NCBI RefSeq assembly: GCF_023349185.1
Contig: NZ_JAKIKY010000008.1
Coordinates: 124,001 to 188,000 of the forward strand
Reading direction: 5' to 3'
DNA length: 64,000 nt
Source of the DNA: Shewanella aquimarina
GTDB taxonomy: Bacteria; Pseudomonadota; Gammaproteobacteria; Enterobacterales; Shewanellaceae
The translations under genes and the position numbers were made by a program. A model generated the notes under the pieces. The model saw only the letters and a program-made list of their open reading frames with translations, searched no databases and was not told the DNA's origin. Shown here piece by piece: positions 50,879 through 59,227 of this stretch (position 1 is its first letter; every line of letters begins with the position of its first letter).

Positions 50879-51039
50879 TCTTTGGAGTCTAAAGTTCTGT
50901 AAGAGATGATTTAGATTTCGCCAAATAATCCTTTAAGAAAAGTTGGTGGTAGAAAGTGTCCACTTGGTGTTATGAAGGATTACAGATAATACCAATCTTC
51001 CTTGTAGAAGGGAGGGAGATACTATGAGTTAAACTATTT

Positions 51040-51837
51040 CTATTTCCCACTCTTCTTGGCTCGTTTGCTTTCTCTGATCCACATGACTGAACCGTTGGTT
51101 TTTCGCATTTCGAATAGGTCTATGGCGGCGAAGAGATCGCTGAGCTTCTTGAAGCCATAGTTCCTTTGGTCGAATGAGCTGTGGTTCGAAATGTGAGAGC
51201 CTATGGGGCCAAGTTGTGCCCAGCCATCGTCCTCTTCGGTTGCCTCAATTGCCTGTCGCAGCAGGTGAATTAACTTGGTGTCACCTTTAAGGTTTTGTTT
51301 GCGGGGGGGACTGGCTTTTGTGGTTGGCGTGACGGTTTTAGCTTCTTTCTCTGTTGTCGGCTCTATTGCTTTCTCGACTTGCTGTTCTACTTCAATTTCA
51401 ACTTCGGGTTCTGCGTCTAGGTAGAGGAAGCGAGAGCAGCTGTGTACGAAAGCGGTGGGGGCTTTGCGCTCGCCAAAGCCGAATACCTTTTTGCCGTCTG
51501 AGAGCACTCTGGTGACTAAGGGGGTGAAGTCGCAGTCTGAGGAGATGAGGCACATGATATCTATATCTTTGGTGTACAAGATGTCCATGGCATCGATCAC
51601 CAGTGCGATATCGGTGGCGTTCTTTCCTTTGGTCAGGTCGAACTGCTGAATCGGTTGTATGGCATATTCGTGCAGAATATCTTCCCAATGCTTCAGGCCT
51701 GGGCTTTTCCAGTTGCCGTAGGCCTTGCGAATACTCACCACGCCATGTTTGGCCAGCTCAGCCAGCACCACGTCAAATTTTCTTGCTGGTGCATTATCTG
51801 CGTCGATAAACACCGCTATTTTTGCTACGTCTTGCAT
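51040..51837 (-). CDS. NYN (PIN-like) nuclease with C-terminal OST-HTH/LOTUS domain
   Basis: A 265-residue protein. The NYN/LabA-like domain (about 5-145) keeps its acidic residues in FIDADNAPAR, KNATDIALVIDAMDIL and ISSDCDFTPLVTRV. A charged linker (about 150-185) leads to an OST-HTH domain ending FAAIDLFEMRKTNGSVMWIR. Such proteins are presumed metal-dependent ribonucleases. AAGGA lies 9 bases before the ATG. It is convergent with the retron-like locus and is probably a separate unit. Confidence 0.82.
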   Translation of the reverse strand: MQDVAKIAVFIDADNAPARKFDVVLAELAKHGVVSIRKAYGNWKSPGLKHWEDILHEYAIQPIQQFDLTKGKNATDIALVIDAMDILYTKDIDIMCLISSDCDFTPLVTRVLSDGKKVFGFGERKAPTAFVHSCSRFLYLDAEPEVEIEVEQQVEKAIEPTTEKEAKTVTPTTKASPPRKQNLKGDTKLIHLLRQAIEATEEDDGWAQLGPIGSHISNHSSFDQRNYGFKKLSDLFAAIDLFEMRKTNGSVMWIRESKRAKKSGK

Positions 51838-51894
51838 TTAAACCATTCCTTTGAAAATGCATCTCTGAGACTTGTTGATTAGATGCAGGTAGCC

Positions 51895-52150
51895 TTACAT
51901 GGAGGGTACGGGATTAAGATTGCCCCAACCCCCGCCCGAAGGAGATTTCCGCTTTGTCGCGGGTCGCAAGGGATTGATAAGGGCGATTGCTCGTAGAGCG
52001 TTTATGAGCGCGAACCATGGATGGTGAGCTGGCTCTTTTGCATGGACGCAATTTCCTGTCGAAACGGCCCCTTTCCCCCGGTGTGGTGTGGAACACCACG
52101 ACTTTCGCCAAGCGTAGCTTGGCATCTTAAATCCAAAGCGTTGGCACTGG
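51895..52150. repeat. Probable dispersed intergenic repeat
   Basis: A stretch of about 250 bases, GC-richer than its flanks, open in several frames at once (for example minus-strand 51895-52155 and 51914-52111) but with no ribosome site and no domain. I recall near-identical spurious 'proteins' in Shewanella annotations, which suggests a repeat; this cannot be checked here. Confidence 0.4.
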
Positions 52151-52607
52151 CACAAGCGATAGCTACCGCAGAGAATTCTAGCTATCCCAGAGCGCGAATA
52201 ATCAGATTAATCTAATAAAAACATAAAGCTATCAAGCCGTCACAGATAAAACCTTATCCAAGGTCACAAAGTGTGCAGTTTGCTTATCTGCTTTGCTATT
52301 GCGTTAAAGTCGGCTAAGTCAGATTCAGAGCAATGAGCCAGAGCCAGCGCCAACGAGCCAGAGAGGGGAGTTTGAGGTGAGGTGTGAAAAAGCTGTCCTT
52401 GCCTTATGCAGCTCTTTTAAGAGCTGCGCCATCCCTGACATTCATTCGCGTACTTTAGTGAACGCTTAAATCTTGTTTTATCAACAAAAACTTAACTTAT
52501 CCTACAATATCGCCGCCGCGTAAGGCAATAGTGGGTAAAGCACCGTTTCGGAAGAGTTGGGAGCCGTTAGAGTTGTGTCGATGGTGATTTGCGGTGTAAG
52601 AGACTCA
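52151..52607. other. Intergenic region before hipBA
   Basis: No gene seen. It contains a near-perfect 20-bp palindrome at 52408-52427 (GCAGCTCTT / AAGAGCTGC with TT between). Confidence 0.4.
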
Positions 52608-52781
52608 AAAAGTGTAACAAGTGACACTTTTGGCCCATTTGCTAACTTGAATAGATAGAAGGTGTATGATGTCACACTTTCTGTTTCGTTGGTCTTGTTA
52701 ATACTTAAAAAGTGTATGTTGCTACACTTTTATGTTGAATCATCCCTTTATCGTGGCTAAAGTGTAGCAAAGTACACTTTA
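52608..52781. promoter_or_regulatory. Four HipB-type operators, 50-bp period
   Basis: Dyads of the form AAAAGTGT-N8-ACACTTTT at 52608-52631, 52658-52681 (one mismatch), 52708-52731 and 52758-52781. The starts are exactly 50 bases apart. The last one ends 10 bases before the hipB ATG. They are the natural binding sites for the HipB antitoxin and imply autorepression. Confidence 0.88.
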
Positions 52782-52791
52782 TGGTGATCTT

Positions 52792-53028
52792 ATGAGCTCC
52801 TCGTTAAACCAAGATTCGTTGGGATTACTGATTAAAACCCGCAGGAAGGAAGCGGCGCTGACTCAAGAGGTGGCGGCAATGTTGTGCGGTGTCACTAAGA
52901 AAACCTTGATTCGTGTCGAGAAGGGGGAAGATGTCTACATCTCTACCGTATTCAAGATACTCGATGGTCTGGGGATTCGGCTCTCTGTTGAATCAAAGTC
53001 GGATGCCGGCTCAAGTGAGTGGTACTAG
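52792..53028 (+). CDS. hipB: HipB-like antitoxin
   Basis: A 78-residue helix-turn-helix (XRE) protein: [38 protein letters not shown], a classical Cro/C1-type fold, then the short C-terminal part [16 protein letters not shown]. It neutralises HipA and represses the operon through the four operators just upstream. Confidence 0.9.
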   Translation: MSSSLNQDSLGLLIKTRRKEAALTQEVAAMLCGVTKKTLIRVEKGEDVYISTVFKILDGLGIRLSVESKSDAGSSEWY

Positions 53029-53030
53029 CT

Positions 53031-54332
53031 ATGGCCGAATCACCAATCCTTGTGTTAGATATGCTACTTGGTGACCAGCTTATCGGTGAGTTGTCATTTA
53101 ATCCAAGCGATGAGCGTTTTGCGGTCAGCTACACTCAAGCCTGGCAGCAAAGCGGTTTTCCGTTATCACCTACGATCCCTTTGGATGGCTCGGGTAGCAG
53201 TACGCAAATTGCCATGTTTCTGGTTAATTTACTGCCTGAGAATAAGGGGCTCGATTATCTTGTTGAATCGCTTGGTGTTGCAAAGGGCAATACCTTTGCG
53301 CTTATTCGGGCCATTGGCCTAGACACTGCGGGTGCCATCGCCTTTTCTTCTAAAGGTTCTGCATTTCCACCGACAACATTCCGGACTATCAGTGACGATG
53401 AGATCGTTCAGCGACTGGAAGATCCTGAGTTCTGGCCGATGGAGATTTGGGATGGTAGACCCAGGCTGTCGGTGGCTGGGGTACAGTCAAAGTTAAATCT
53501 CTTCTTTAATGGTGAGGAGTTTGGCTTCGGTGAAGGAGCACTGTCATCGACACATATCCTGAAGTTTGAACAGCATCCGCATCTGGTCATCAACGAGTTC
53601 CTTACTATGCGCTTGGCTAAGGCGCTGGCCTTGAATGTCGCGAATGTCGAGATTCGTTGTTTTGGTCAGTATAAATCCTTGTGTGTCGAACGTTTCGATC
53701 GTCGCTACCTTGCCGATGAAAACAGGGTGCAGAGGCGACACATTATCGATAGTTGCCAAGCCCTTGGTTTTAGCGTCAACAAGAAATATGAACGTAACTT
53801 CGGTAGTGGACGGGATGTCAGGGATATTCGTGAAGGTGTCAGCCTGCCAAGGTTGTTTGGCCTAGCTAATCAATGTATTAATCCTGCAGCAGCCAAGCAG
53901 GATATGTTGCGGTGGACGCTGTTCAATTTATTGAGTGGCAATGCCGATGCCCATGGGAAAAACTACTCGTTTTTTATGACGCCTAAGGGGATGTCACCTA
54001 CACCTTGGTATGACTTAGTTTGCGTGGCCTTGTATGAGGATTTTGAACAAGAGTTGGCAATGGCGATAGATGATGAATTCGATCCCAATAAGATTTATGC
54101 CTATCAGCTTGCCGCTTTTAGCGAAGAGGTGGGATTACCAAGAGCTTTAATCGTAAATAGCCTGGATAAGATGGTAGTTAAGATAAGGCTCGAAATTGAT
54201 GGTGTCATCGCCATGCTCAAAGACTTGGACGAAGATGAGCAGGCTTTTGTGGAGGCATATAAGGCACAACTACTGGCCAGATGCGAACGTTATTCGGCGA
54301 TCGCTCCTGACATCAAGGCTATTGCGCTTTAA
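53031..54332 (+). CDS. hipA: HipA-like serine/threonine kinase toxin
   Basis: A 433-residue toxin-type kinase. E. coli HipA phosphorylates glutamyl-tRNA synthetase and induces persistence. Visible here: the N-terminal FAVSYTQAWQQSGFPLSPTIPL, the Ser-containing loop SVAGVQSKL (autophosphorylation position), VERFDRRY, the catalytic loop GNADAHGKNYSFF, and the metal-binding WYDLVC. It begins 2 bases after hipB; an in-frame GTG at 53019 would overlap hipB. Confidence 0.92.
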   Translation: MAESPILVLDMLLGDQLIGELSFNPSDERFAVSYTQAWQQSGFPLSPTIPLDGSGSSTQIAMFLVNLLPENKGLDYLVESLGVAKGNTFALIRAIGLDTAGAIAFSSKGSAFPPTTFRTISDDEIVQRLEDPEFWPMEIWDGRPRLSVAGVQSKLNLFFNGEEFGFGEGALSSTHILKFEQHPHLVINEFLTMRLAKALALNVANVEIRCFGQYKSLCVERFDRRYLADENRVQRRHIIDSCQALGFSVNKKYERNFGSGRDVRDIREGVSLPRLFGLANQCINPAAAKQDMLRWTLFNLLSGNADAHGKNYSFFMTPKGMSPTPWYDLVCVALYEDFEQELAMAIDDEFDPNKIYAYQLAAFSEEVGLPRALIVNSLDKMVVKIRLEIDGVIAMLKDLDEDEQAFVEAYKAQLLARCERYSAIAPDIKAIAL

Positions 54333-54428
54333 CCTGAACAATTATCCATTTTTAAGATTTGCCTCAGCTTGCCTAGGTAGCATGGTGACTGTTTTGTATC
54401 TGGAATGGTTATCAAGGGAGCGAGCATC

Positions 54429-54833
54429 ATGGGAGAGCGGCATTTAAACGGGACTAAGCGTGGGCCTTGGATGGCGATTGGGGTGAGCTTGGCCGTGGTG
54501 GGGCTGATCGCGCTGCTAATCATGATGATGCCCAAGGGCTTTAAGGCGACCCATGAGGAGATAGGCAAGGGCACGCCTGCGCTGGTGTTTGTCTACGACC
54601 CTAACCTGGCGGTGAGCAACACCCAGACAGAGCAGATGAACGAGGCGCGTGGTCATCTTGGCGATAACCTGGTGTTCTTACTGGCCAGAGTTGGCACCCC
54701 AGAGGGGGATAAGCTGATCGCCAAATACCGGGCGGGCACCGCCGAACTCCTGCTGTTCGACGGCTCGGGCAAGCTGATTAAGCGCCAGCTCGGCGGGCTA
54801 GACGCCAATCAGCTAATGCGCTGGGTACGCTAA
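54429..54833 (+). CDS. Thioredoxin-like membrane-anchored protein lacking cysteines
   Basis: A 134-residue protein with an N-terminal transmembrane helix (about 15-34) and a domain that looks like a thioredoxin fold (GTPALVFVYDPNLAVSNTQTEQMNEAR, then GTAELLLFDGSGKLIKR). Where CxxC would be expected there is no cysteine. AAGGGAG lies 8 bases before the ATG at 54429; an ATG at 54405 is upstream. It is convergent with qnrA, 9 bases between stops. Confidence 0.6.
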   Translation: MGERHLNGTKRGPWMAIGVSLAVVGLIALLIMMMPKGFKATHEEIGKGTPALVFVYDPNLAVSNTQTEQMNEARGHLGDNLVFLLARVGTPEGDKLIAKYRAGTAELLLFDGSGKLIKRQLGGLDANQLMRWVR

Positions 54834-54842
54834 TTCTAGCGA

Positions 54843-55499
54843 TTAGCCAGGCATCACGACTATCCCTATTGGTTCTAGTAATTGCTCCGTCTGCCAGGCA
54901 CAGATCTTCACGCCTTCCAAGTCGACACTTCTGATGTCGAGCCCCTCAAGCTCGGCATGGGTGAGGTCACACCCGCGTATGTTCAAGTTCTGCCAGCAAT
55001 CTTGAGAGAAGCTGCCGCGACTAAGATCCGAGCCCATCAACGAGGCCCCGTTAAGATTGGCGCTGCGCCAGTTGTTTTCAAATAGTTCGCACTTTTCCAG
55101 GCATTGGTCGTTCAAGTTGGCGTAGGCGAGGTTGCAGCCCGTGATGTAGGCGGAGCAGAAGTACACAGTATGACTGATCTGGTTGTAAAATCGGCTGCGG
55201 GAAAAGTTGGCGCCCTTAAGATCGCACTCTCTGAATTCGATGCCAAAACAGTTGGCACCGGCAAAATTGGCCAGAGAGAGTCGGCAAGCCTTAAAGCTCG
55301 CATCACGCAGGTCGGCGAAGTTAAAGTGACAGCCTTCTATGGCGCCGGGTTCGATGAAATGACACTCTTCGAAGTTGGTATCTCGCAGGTTGGCGTGGCG
55401 AAAATCGCACTGGTAGAAGTGGCAACGTCGAAAACGGCAGTTGCTCAAGTCTTGGTGCGAAAAGTCCTGCTGTGTAAAAACTTTGTCGATAAGATCCAT
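54843..55499 (-). CDS. qnrA: QnrA-family pentapeptide repeat protein
   Basis: A 218-residue protein, the exact QnrA length, built of pentapeptide repeats in a right-handed quadrilateral helix that mimics DNA. Qnr proteins bind gyrase and topoisomerase IV and reduce quinolone susceptibility. Segments such as CHFNFADLRDASFKACRLSL, NFAGANCFGIEFRECDLKGA and EKCELFENNW match my recollection of QnrA1 with few changes, so it looks like a chromosomal homologue. GAGGAG lies 5 bases before the ATG. No insertion sequence or plasmid context, so it appears resident. Confidence 0.92.
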   Translation of the reverse strand: MDLIDKVFTQQDFSHQDLSNCRFRRCHFYQCDFRHANLRDTNFEECHFIEPGAIEGCHFNFADLRDASFKACRLSLANFAGANCFGIEFRECDLKGANFSRSRFYNQISHTVYFCSAYITGCNLAYANLNDQCLEKCELFENNWRSANLNGASLMGSDLSRGSFSQDCWQNLNIRGCDLTHAELEGLDIRSVDLEGVKICAWQTEQLLEPIGIVVMPG

Positions 55500-55915
55500 A
55501 CTTACTCCTCAAATAAACCGCCTGCACCTTAGCACTCAGATGCTCAATTTTCACCAAAGTTAAACCCTTTAAAATCAGCGTTTTAAAATGTGCTTAAATC
55601 GCGATTTTAAGGGGGAAAAATGGCACTGTAAGCCACGTTCGACATCGAATCGGTATGAACGGGTGGTGAAAAAAGTTTTTAGCCGTAGCGCGTTTGATTA
55701 AATTCGACTCAATTCAGACGGTGAACCGTATCTTCGCGGCACTTTAGTTGAGCCATTGGCGACATTTTTGAACATTTGTTAATCGAAAAAGTCGTTGTTG
55801 AACGGCGCTGGGGTGGTAAAATGCCGCTCGGCTTCGGTGCGGCCGTGGCCTAACTTGGGGTCACCTCGCGAGTGCCGAGCTTATTTCTCTTTTTCCATTA
55901 CTGATTCGAGTGTCT
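55500..55915. promoter_or_regulatory. Divergent promoter region, qnrA / Omp85-like
   Basis: About 415 bases. It holds the dyad CTTAAATCGCGATTTTAAG at 55593-55611, about 95 bases upstream of qnrA, a candidate operator. No LexA-type box was recognised. No open frame with a ribosome site is visible. Confidence 0.35.
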
Positions 55916-57082
55916 ATGAAACGGATTTTATGTTTGTCCCTGCTGGCCTGTTCTAACCTAGCGTTTGCCGTCGATCCCCTGATTGAAACCCCGAAAGATA
56001 TGCCGCCGACCTGGGTGGATGAGATCCTGGACGTCTTCGGCGCCGATGGTGAGTTTGACGACAGCAAGACCATAGACATGAGCTATCTGCCGACCGCCTA
56101 TTACACGCCGGAGAAGAAATTCGGCGTGGGCCTGCTGATGGTGGGCCTGTATAAGACAGACGGCGCGGCGCCCGAGGAGCAGCCTTCTTCACTGGTGCTC
56201 AACTCCTTCGTGTCGATGAACAACTCCTATGGCGTCGAAGTGGAGAACATGACCTTCTTCAACGGCGGCAAGCAGCGTCTGCTGCTGGGCCTGGAGCTGC
56301 ACAACGAGGCGTCTGTCTATTACGGACGCGGCATAGCAGATGGCAATATCGACAGTAATCATCATGAGTTCGACGAGCAGCTCTACAGCTTTACGCCGCG
56401 CTGGATGACCCAGTTGGCCGACAACTATTTTGTCGGCGTGGGCGCCGATTTTACCTACGTCAGTGCCGACAAATTCACTCGGGTGGAGGGCGACCTGCCC
56501 CTGCCATCCGATGGCATCCTGCCCGATAACCTGAGTTCGGGTCTGGTGGTGACCAGCATATATGACTCGCGAGACTATCGCCTCAACGCCACCCAGGGTT
56601 GGTTGTTGCAGCTGGACGCGGGTCTGTATCAAAACAGCGAGTACGACAGCTTCGCCAAGTACGATCTCCAGTTGGCTAACTATATCGATCTCAGCACCAC
56701 CTCTTTACTGAGCGGCATGCCAGGGCTTATCGCCTGGCAGGTGCAGGGCCACTTCACCAGCGGTGACGTGCCCTGGAACATGCTGCCGGATCTCGGCGGT
56801 TCCAGCGCCATGCGCGGCTACATCAAGGGACGTTACCGTGACAAGCAGATGATGATGGGCCAGGTAGAATATCGTCTGCCTATCTTCCAGCGCTATGGCA
56901 TGGTGTTCTGGGGCGGTGTGGGCAGCGTGGCCGACAAGGTGAGCGAGCTCAATGACGAGCTGTTGACCACCTACGGCACAGGCTTCCGCTTCAAGCTCAA
57001 AGATAAGATCAACCTGCGTCTGGATATTGGTGTCGGCGAGAACGAGACCAACTTCTACCTCAACGTCAACGAAGTCTTCTAG
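55916..57082 (+). CDS. BamA/TamA (Omp85) family outer-membrane protein
   Basis: A 388-residue exported barrel. Signal peptide ends at AFA-VD. Alternating strands fill the rest; SAMRGYIKGRYRDKQMMMGQ contains the RGY/F-type motif of the Omp85 barrel, and it ends with a C-terminal Phe (NVNEVF). POTRA repeats are absent, so it is a short 'surface antigen' form. ATG at 55916; GTG at 55910 is possible. The next gene starts at its stop codon. Confidence 0.85.
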   Translation: MKRILCLSLLACSNLAFAVDPLIETPKDMPPTWVDEILDVFGADGEFDDSKTIDMSYLPTAYYTPEKKFGVGLLMVGLYKTDGAAPEEQPSSLVLNSFVSMNNSYGVEVENMTFFNGGKQRLLLGLELHNEASVYYGRGIADGNIDSNHHEFDEQLYSFTPRWMTQLADNYFVGVGADFTYVSADKFTRVEGDLPLPSDGILPDNLSSGLVVTSIYDSRDYRLNATQGWLLQLDAGLYQNSEYDSFAKYDLQLANYIDLSTTSLLSGMPGLIAWQVQGHFTSGDVPWNMLPDLGGSSAMRGYIKGRYRDKQMMMGQVEYRLPIFQRYGMVFWGGVGSVADKVSELNDELLTTYGTGFRFKLKDKINLRLDIGVGENETNFYLNVNEVF

Positions 57083-57084
57083 TG

Positions 57085-57873
57085 ATGCTGTTGCCGCTCG
57101 CTCTGCCTGTTCGCTTGTGTGTTAACGCCAAGTTTGTGCTGGTCGCCTCGGTTGTTATCTCCGCCCTGGTGACGAGCCAGCCTGTGCAGGCGGGCGAGAC
57201 TCAGCTCCATGATGCACAAGATAAAAAGGCCCAGTGCACGCGCCGTGCCGAGTACGATATCTATCTTAGCGGCATACACACGGGCACCATGAGCCGCACC
57301 GAGCAGTGGCAGGGCAAAAGCGCCGTGGTGACCTCAGACAGTGAGGCCAGCATCTTAGGCATAGGCACCCGCTACAGGCAGAGAGCCGAGTTAACCTGGT
57401 CAGAGGCCACAGAGGAGTGGATCACCCAGGCGTTTCATCAGCAGGTGAGCGGCTTTCGTGCCCGCGACATGCGGGTAGAGTTTAGCGATAATGGCCGCGC
57501 CTCACGGGTAGACTTGGATGGTGAGGTGACCGACTATCGCTCACCGGAGAAGGCGCTGCGGGATGTGGATACCCTGGCGATCGAGATGCGCCGCTTGCTG
57601 TTAAAGGGGCGACACCAGTTTGCCCTGGTTCGCCAGGCCTCAGATGCCATGGAGTCTTATCAATTCTACGTAAAATCCCCTCAGCCTTTACAGCAGACCC
57701 CCTGGGGTAAGCTGACCTTAGTGCCGGTGGAGCAGACAGGCGCCGAAGAGGTGACCTACTACTTCGCCCCCGAGCTGGATTATCAGCTCATTAAGGCGCG
57801 CTATCACGGCATCCTGCTACAGGGGCTTATCGAGCTTAATCACTACAGCTCGAATTGCGACTCAGCCTCATAG
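57085..57873 (+). CDS. DUF3108-like periplasmic protein
   Basis: A 262-residue exported protein with a signal peptide (cleavage near VQA-GE). The mature part has AEYDIYLSGIHTGTMSRTEQWQ and later LTLVPVEQTGAEEVTYYFAPELDYQLIKARY, the layout of DUF3108 proteins (beta-rich, outer-membrane-associated). It is coupled to the barrel gene: TAGTGATG holds that gene's stop, an alternative GTG (57082) and this ATG. Function unknown; the pairing suggests joint action at the outer membrane. Confidence 0.7.
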   Translation: MLLPLALPVRLCVNAKFVLVASVVISALVTSQPVQAGETQLHDAQDKKAQCTRRAEYDIYLSGIHTGTMSRTEQWQGKSAVVTSDSEASILGIGTRYRQRAELTWSEATEEWITQAFHQQVSGFRARDMRVEFSDNGRASRVDLDGEVTDYRSPEKALRDVDTLAIEMRRLLLKGRHQFALVRQASDAMESYQFYVKSPQPLQQTPWGKLTLVPVEQTGAEEVTYYFAPELDYQLIKARYHGILLQGLIELNHYSSNCDSAS

Positions 57874-57921
57874 GGCCGAGCCGCAACTATCATTTGGGTA
57901 AGGCTTTAAGCGTGGCCTTAT

Positions 57922-59193
57922 TTAGCCCTGGTTATAGTGGCTAATGGGCAGCTGGCTGACGCTATCGAGTCGCCAGGCGCCTTTTTCGTAGACGAAGCTG
58001 ACGCTGTGCAGGTCATCCTTAAACTCATAGCGTTTATTCGAGGCCTGCAGGGCATGGTTAAACTCTATCTGAATGTGTTGATAGCCATCGTTTAGTGACA
58101 TCTTACCCAGATGTTGTGGCAGGTCGATAAGGCGGCTCAGCGCCTTGTCTAATTCGCGATCTTTTATCGGCAGTTGCTGCTTAAACTGCTCGCTGAACAG
58201 CGCCGAGAAGGCTTGCTTGTCCTTGCTGTGGGTATAGGCGGCAACAGTCCAGTCGGCCAACAAGAGGTCGAACGTCTTATCGGCCTGGGTCAATGAAGCG
58301 ACGGGCGTCTTGTTGTCGTTGCTAAGGTAGTTGTTAAGTGTCTCCTCGGCTGTTTTTATCGCGTCTTCTAGCAACTGGGCTACCTTTATCGCCGCCGGAT
58401 CTTGGCTGGCCTTGAGCTCGCCGCTGACCCTGTCGACCGCCTCTACACGTTCTTGCCAGCTGTTGAAGCCCTTCATAAGCCCTTGTAGCGAGGCCATATG
58501 TTGCTTCATCACCTCGGCGACTGCCTTATCCTGTTTGCGCGCCTCCCTGGCCTCGGTGCCCACAGTGTCACTAAAGGTGCTGTTGAGTATGGTGTTGGGC
58601 GAGTCGAAGTAGAGCCCGGCACCGCTGTAGGGATCGACCCAGAGATCGCTGGTATCGACTGGTGCCATAGGTTTGGGCTTTATGTCACCATAGTAGAGCT
58701 GGGCTATCTCGGCCTTATGCTGGCTAACGAAGGAACCAATCGCCTTGCGATCGCTGGCCGCCAGTTGTTGATACTGGCTTGCCAGTTGCTGCAATTTGTC
58801 TGAGTGCAGCACCCTTTGGTTGGCATAGTAGCCGCAGCGCAGGTTACAGGCTTGCTTGGTCAGGCTGGAGGCGGGGCCTAAGGTGATCGCCTTGCTCTGC
58901 ACAAATACCTCGGCGGTATATATGCCTCTGGGGATGGCGCCACTCTTGTCCATCAGGTAGATGGTATTGTTGGGGCTATGGCGGCCGACGACCTCAAGAT
59001 CTTGCTTGCTGGCACACAGGGAATAGTCCCGGCTGGTGACCGGCAGCTCCTTGTTGTAGGTGGAGACGACCAGCTTATCCAGGCTAATCCCTTCGGGTAC
59101 AGTGCCTGTGATGGTGAGATCGCACTGCTGAGCGTTGACGTTGAGGGCCAGGCCACCCAGGGCCAGACCGAGAAATATCAATCCTTGTTTCAT
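57922..59193 (-). CDS. Exported hypothetical protein, multi-domain
   Basis: A 423-residue protein. The signal peptide ends at VNA-QQ. An N-terminal all-beta-like part (CDLTITGTVPEGISLDKLVVSTYN) is followed by a helical middle region (about 115-280) and a C-terminal NTF2-like part with YTHSKDKQAFSALFSEQF and RYEFKDDLHSVSFVYEKGAWRLDSV. AGGAAG is 4 bases before the ATG at 59193. I do not recognise a family. Confidence 0.65.
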   Translation of the reverse strand: MKQGLIFLGLALGGLALNVNAQQCDLTITGTVPEGISLDKLVVSTYNKELPVTSRDYSLCASKQDLEVVGRHSPNNTIYLMDKSGAIPRGIYTAEVFVQSKAITLGPASSLTKQACNLRCGYYANQRVLHSDKLQQLASQYQQLAASDRKAIGSFVSQHKAEIAQLYYGDIKPKPMAPVDTSDLWVDPYSGAGLYFDSPNTILNSTFSDTVGTEAREARKQDKAVAEVMKQHMASLQGLMKGFNSWQERVEAVDRVSGELKASQDPAAIKVAQLLEDAIKTAEETLNNYLSNDNKTPVASLTQADKTFDLLLADWTVAAYTHSKDKQAFSALFSEQFKQQLPIKDRELDKALSRLIDLPQHLGKMSLNDGYQHIQIEFNHALQASNKRYEFKDDLHSVSFVYEKGAWRLDSVSQLPISHYNQG

Positions 59194-59227
59194 GAAGCTT
59201 CCTTGTAGTTGTTGATTTAAATGTGTT

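Noticed and set aside
51895-52155. Minus-strand 86-codon and overlapping 65-codon frames
   Set aside because: Two overlapping frames, no ribosome site, no domain; better explained as a repeat.
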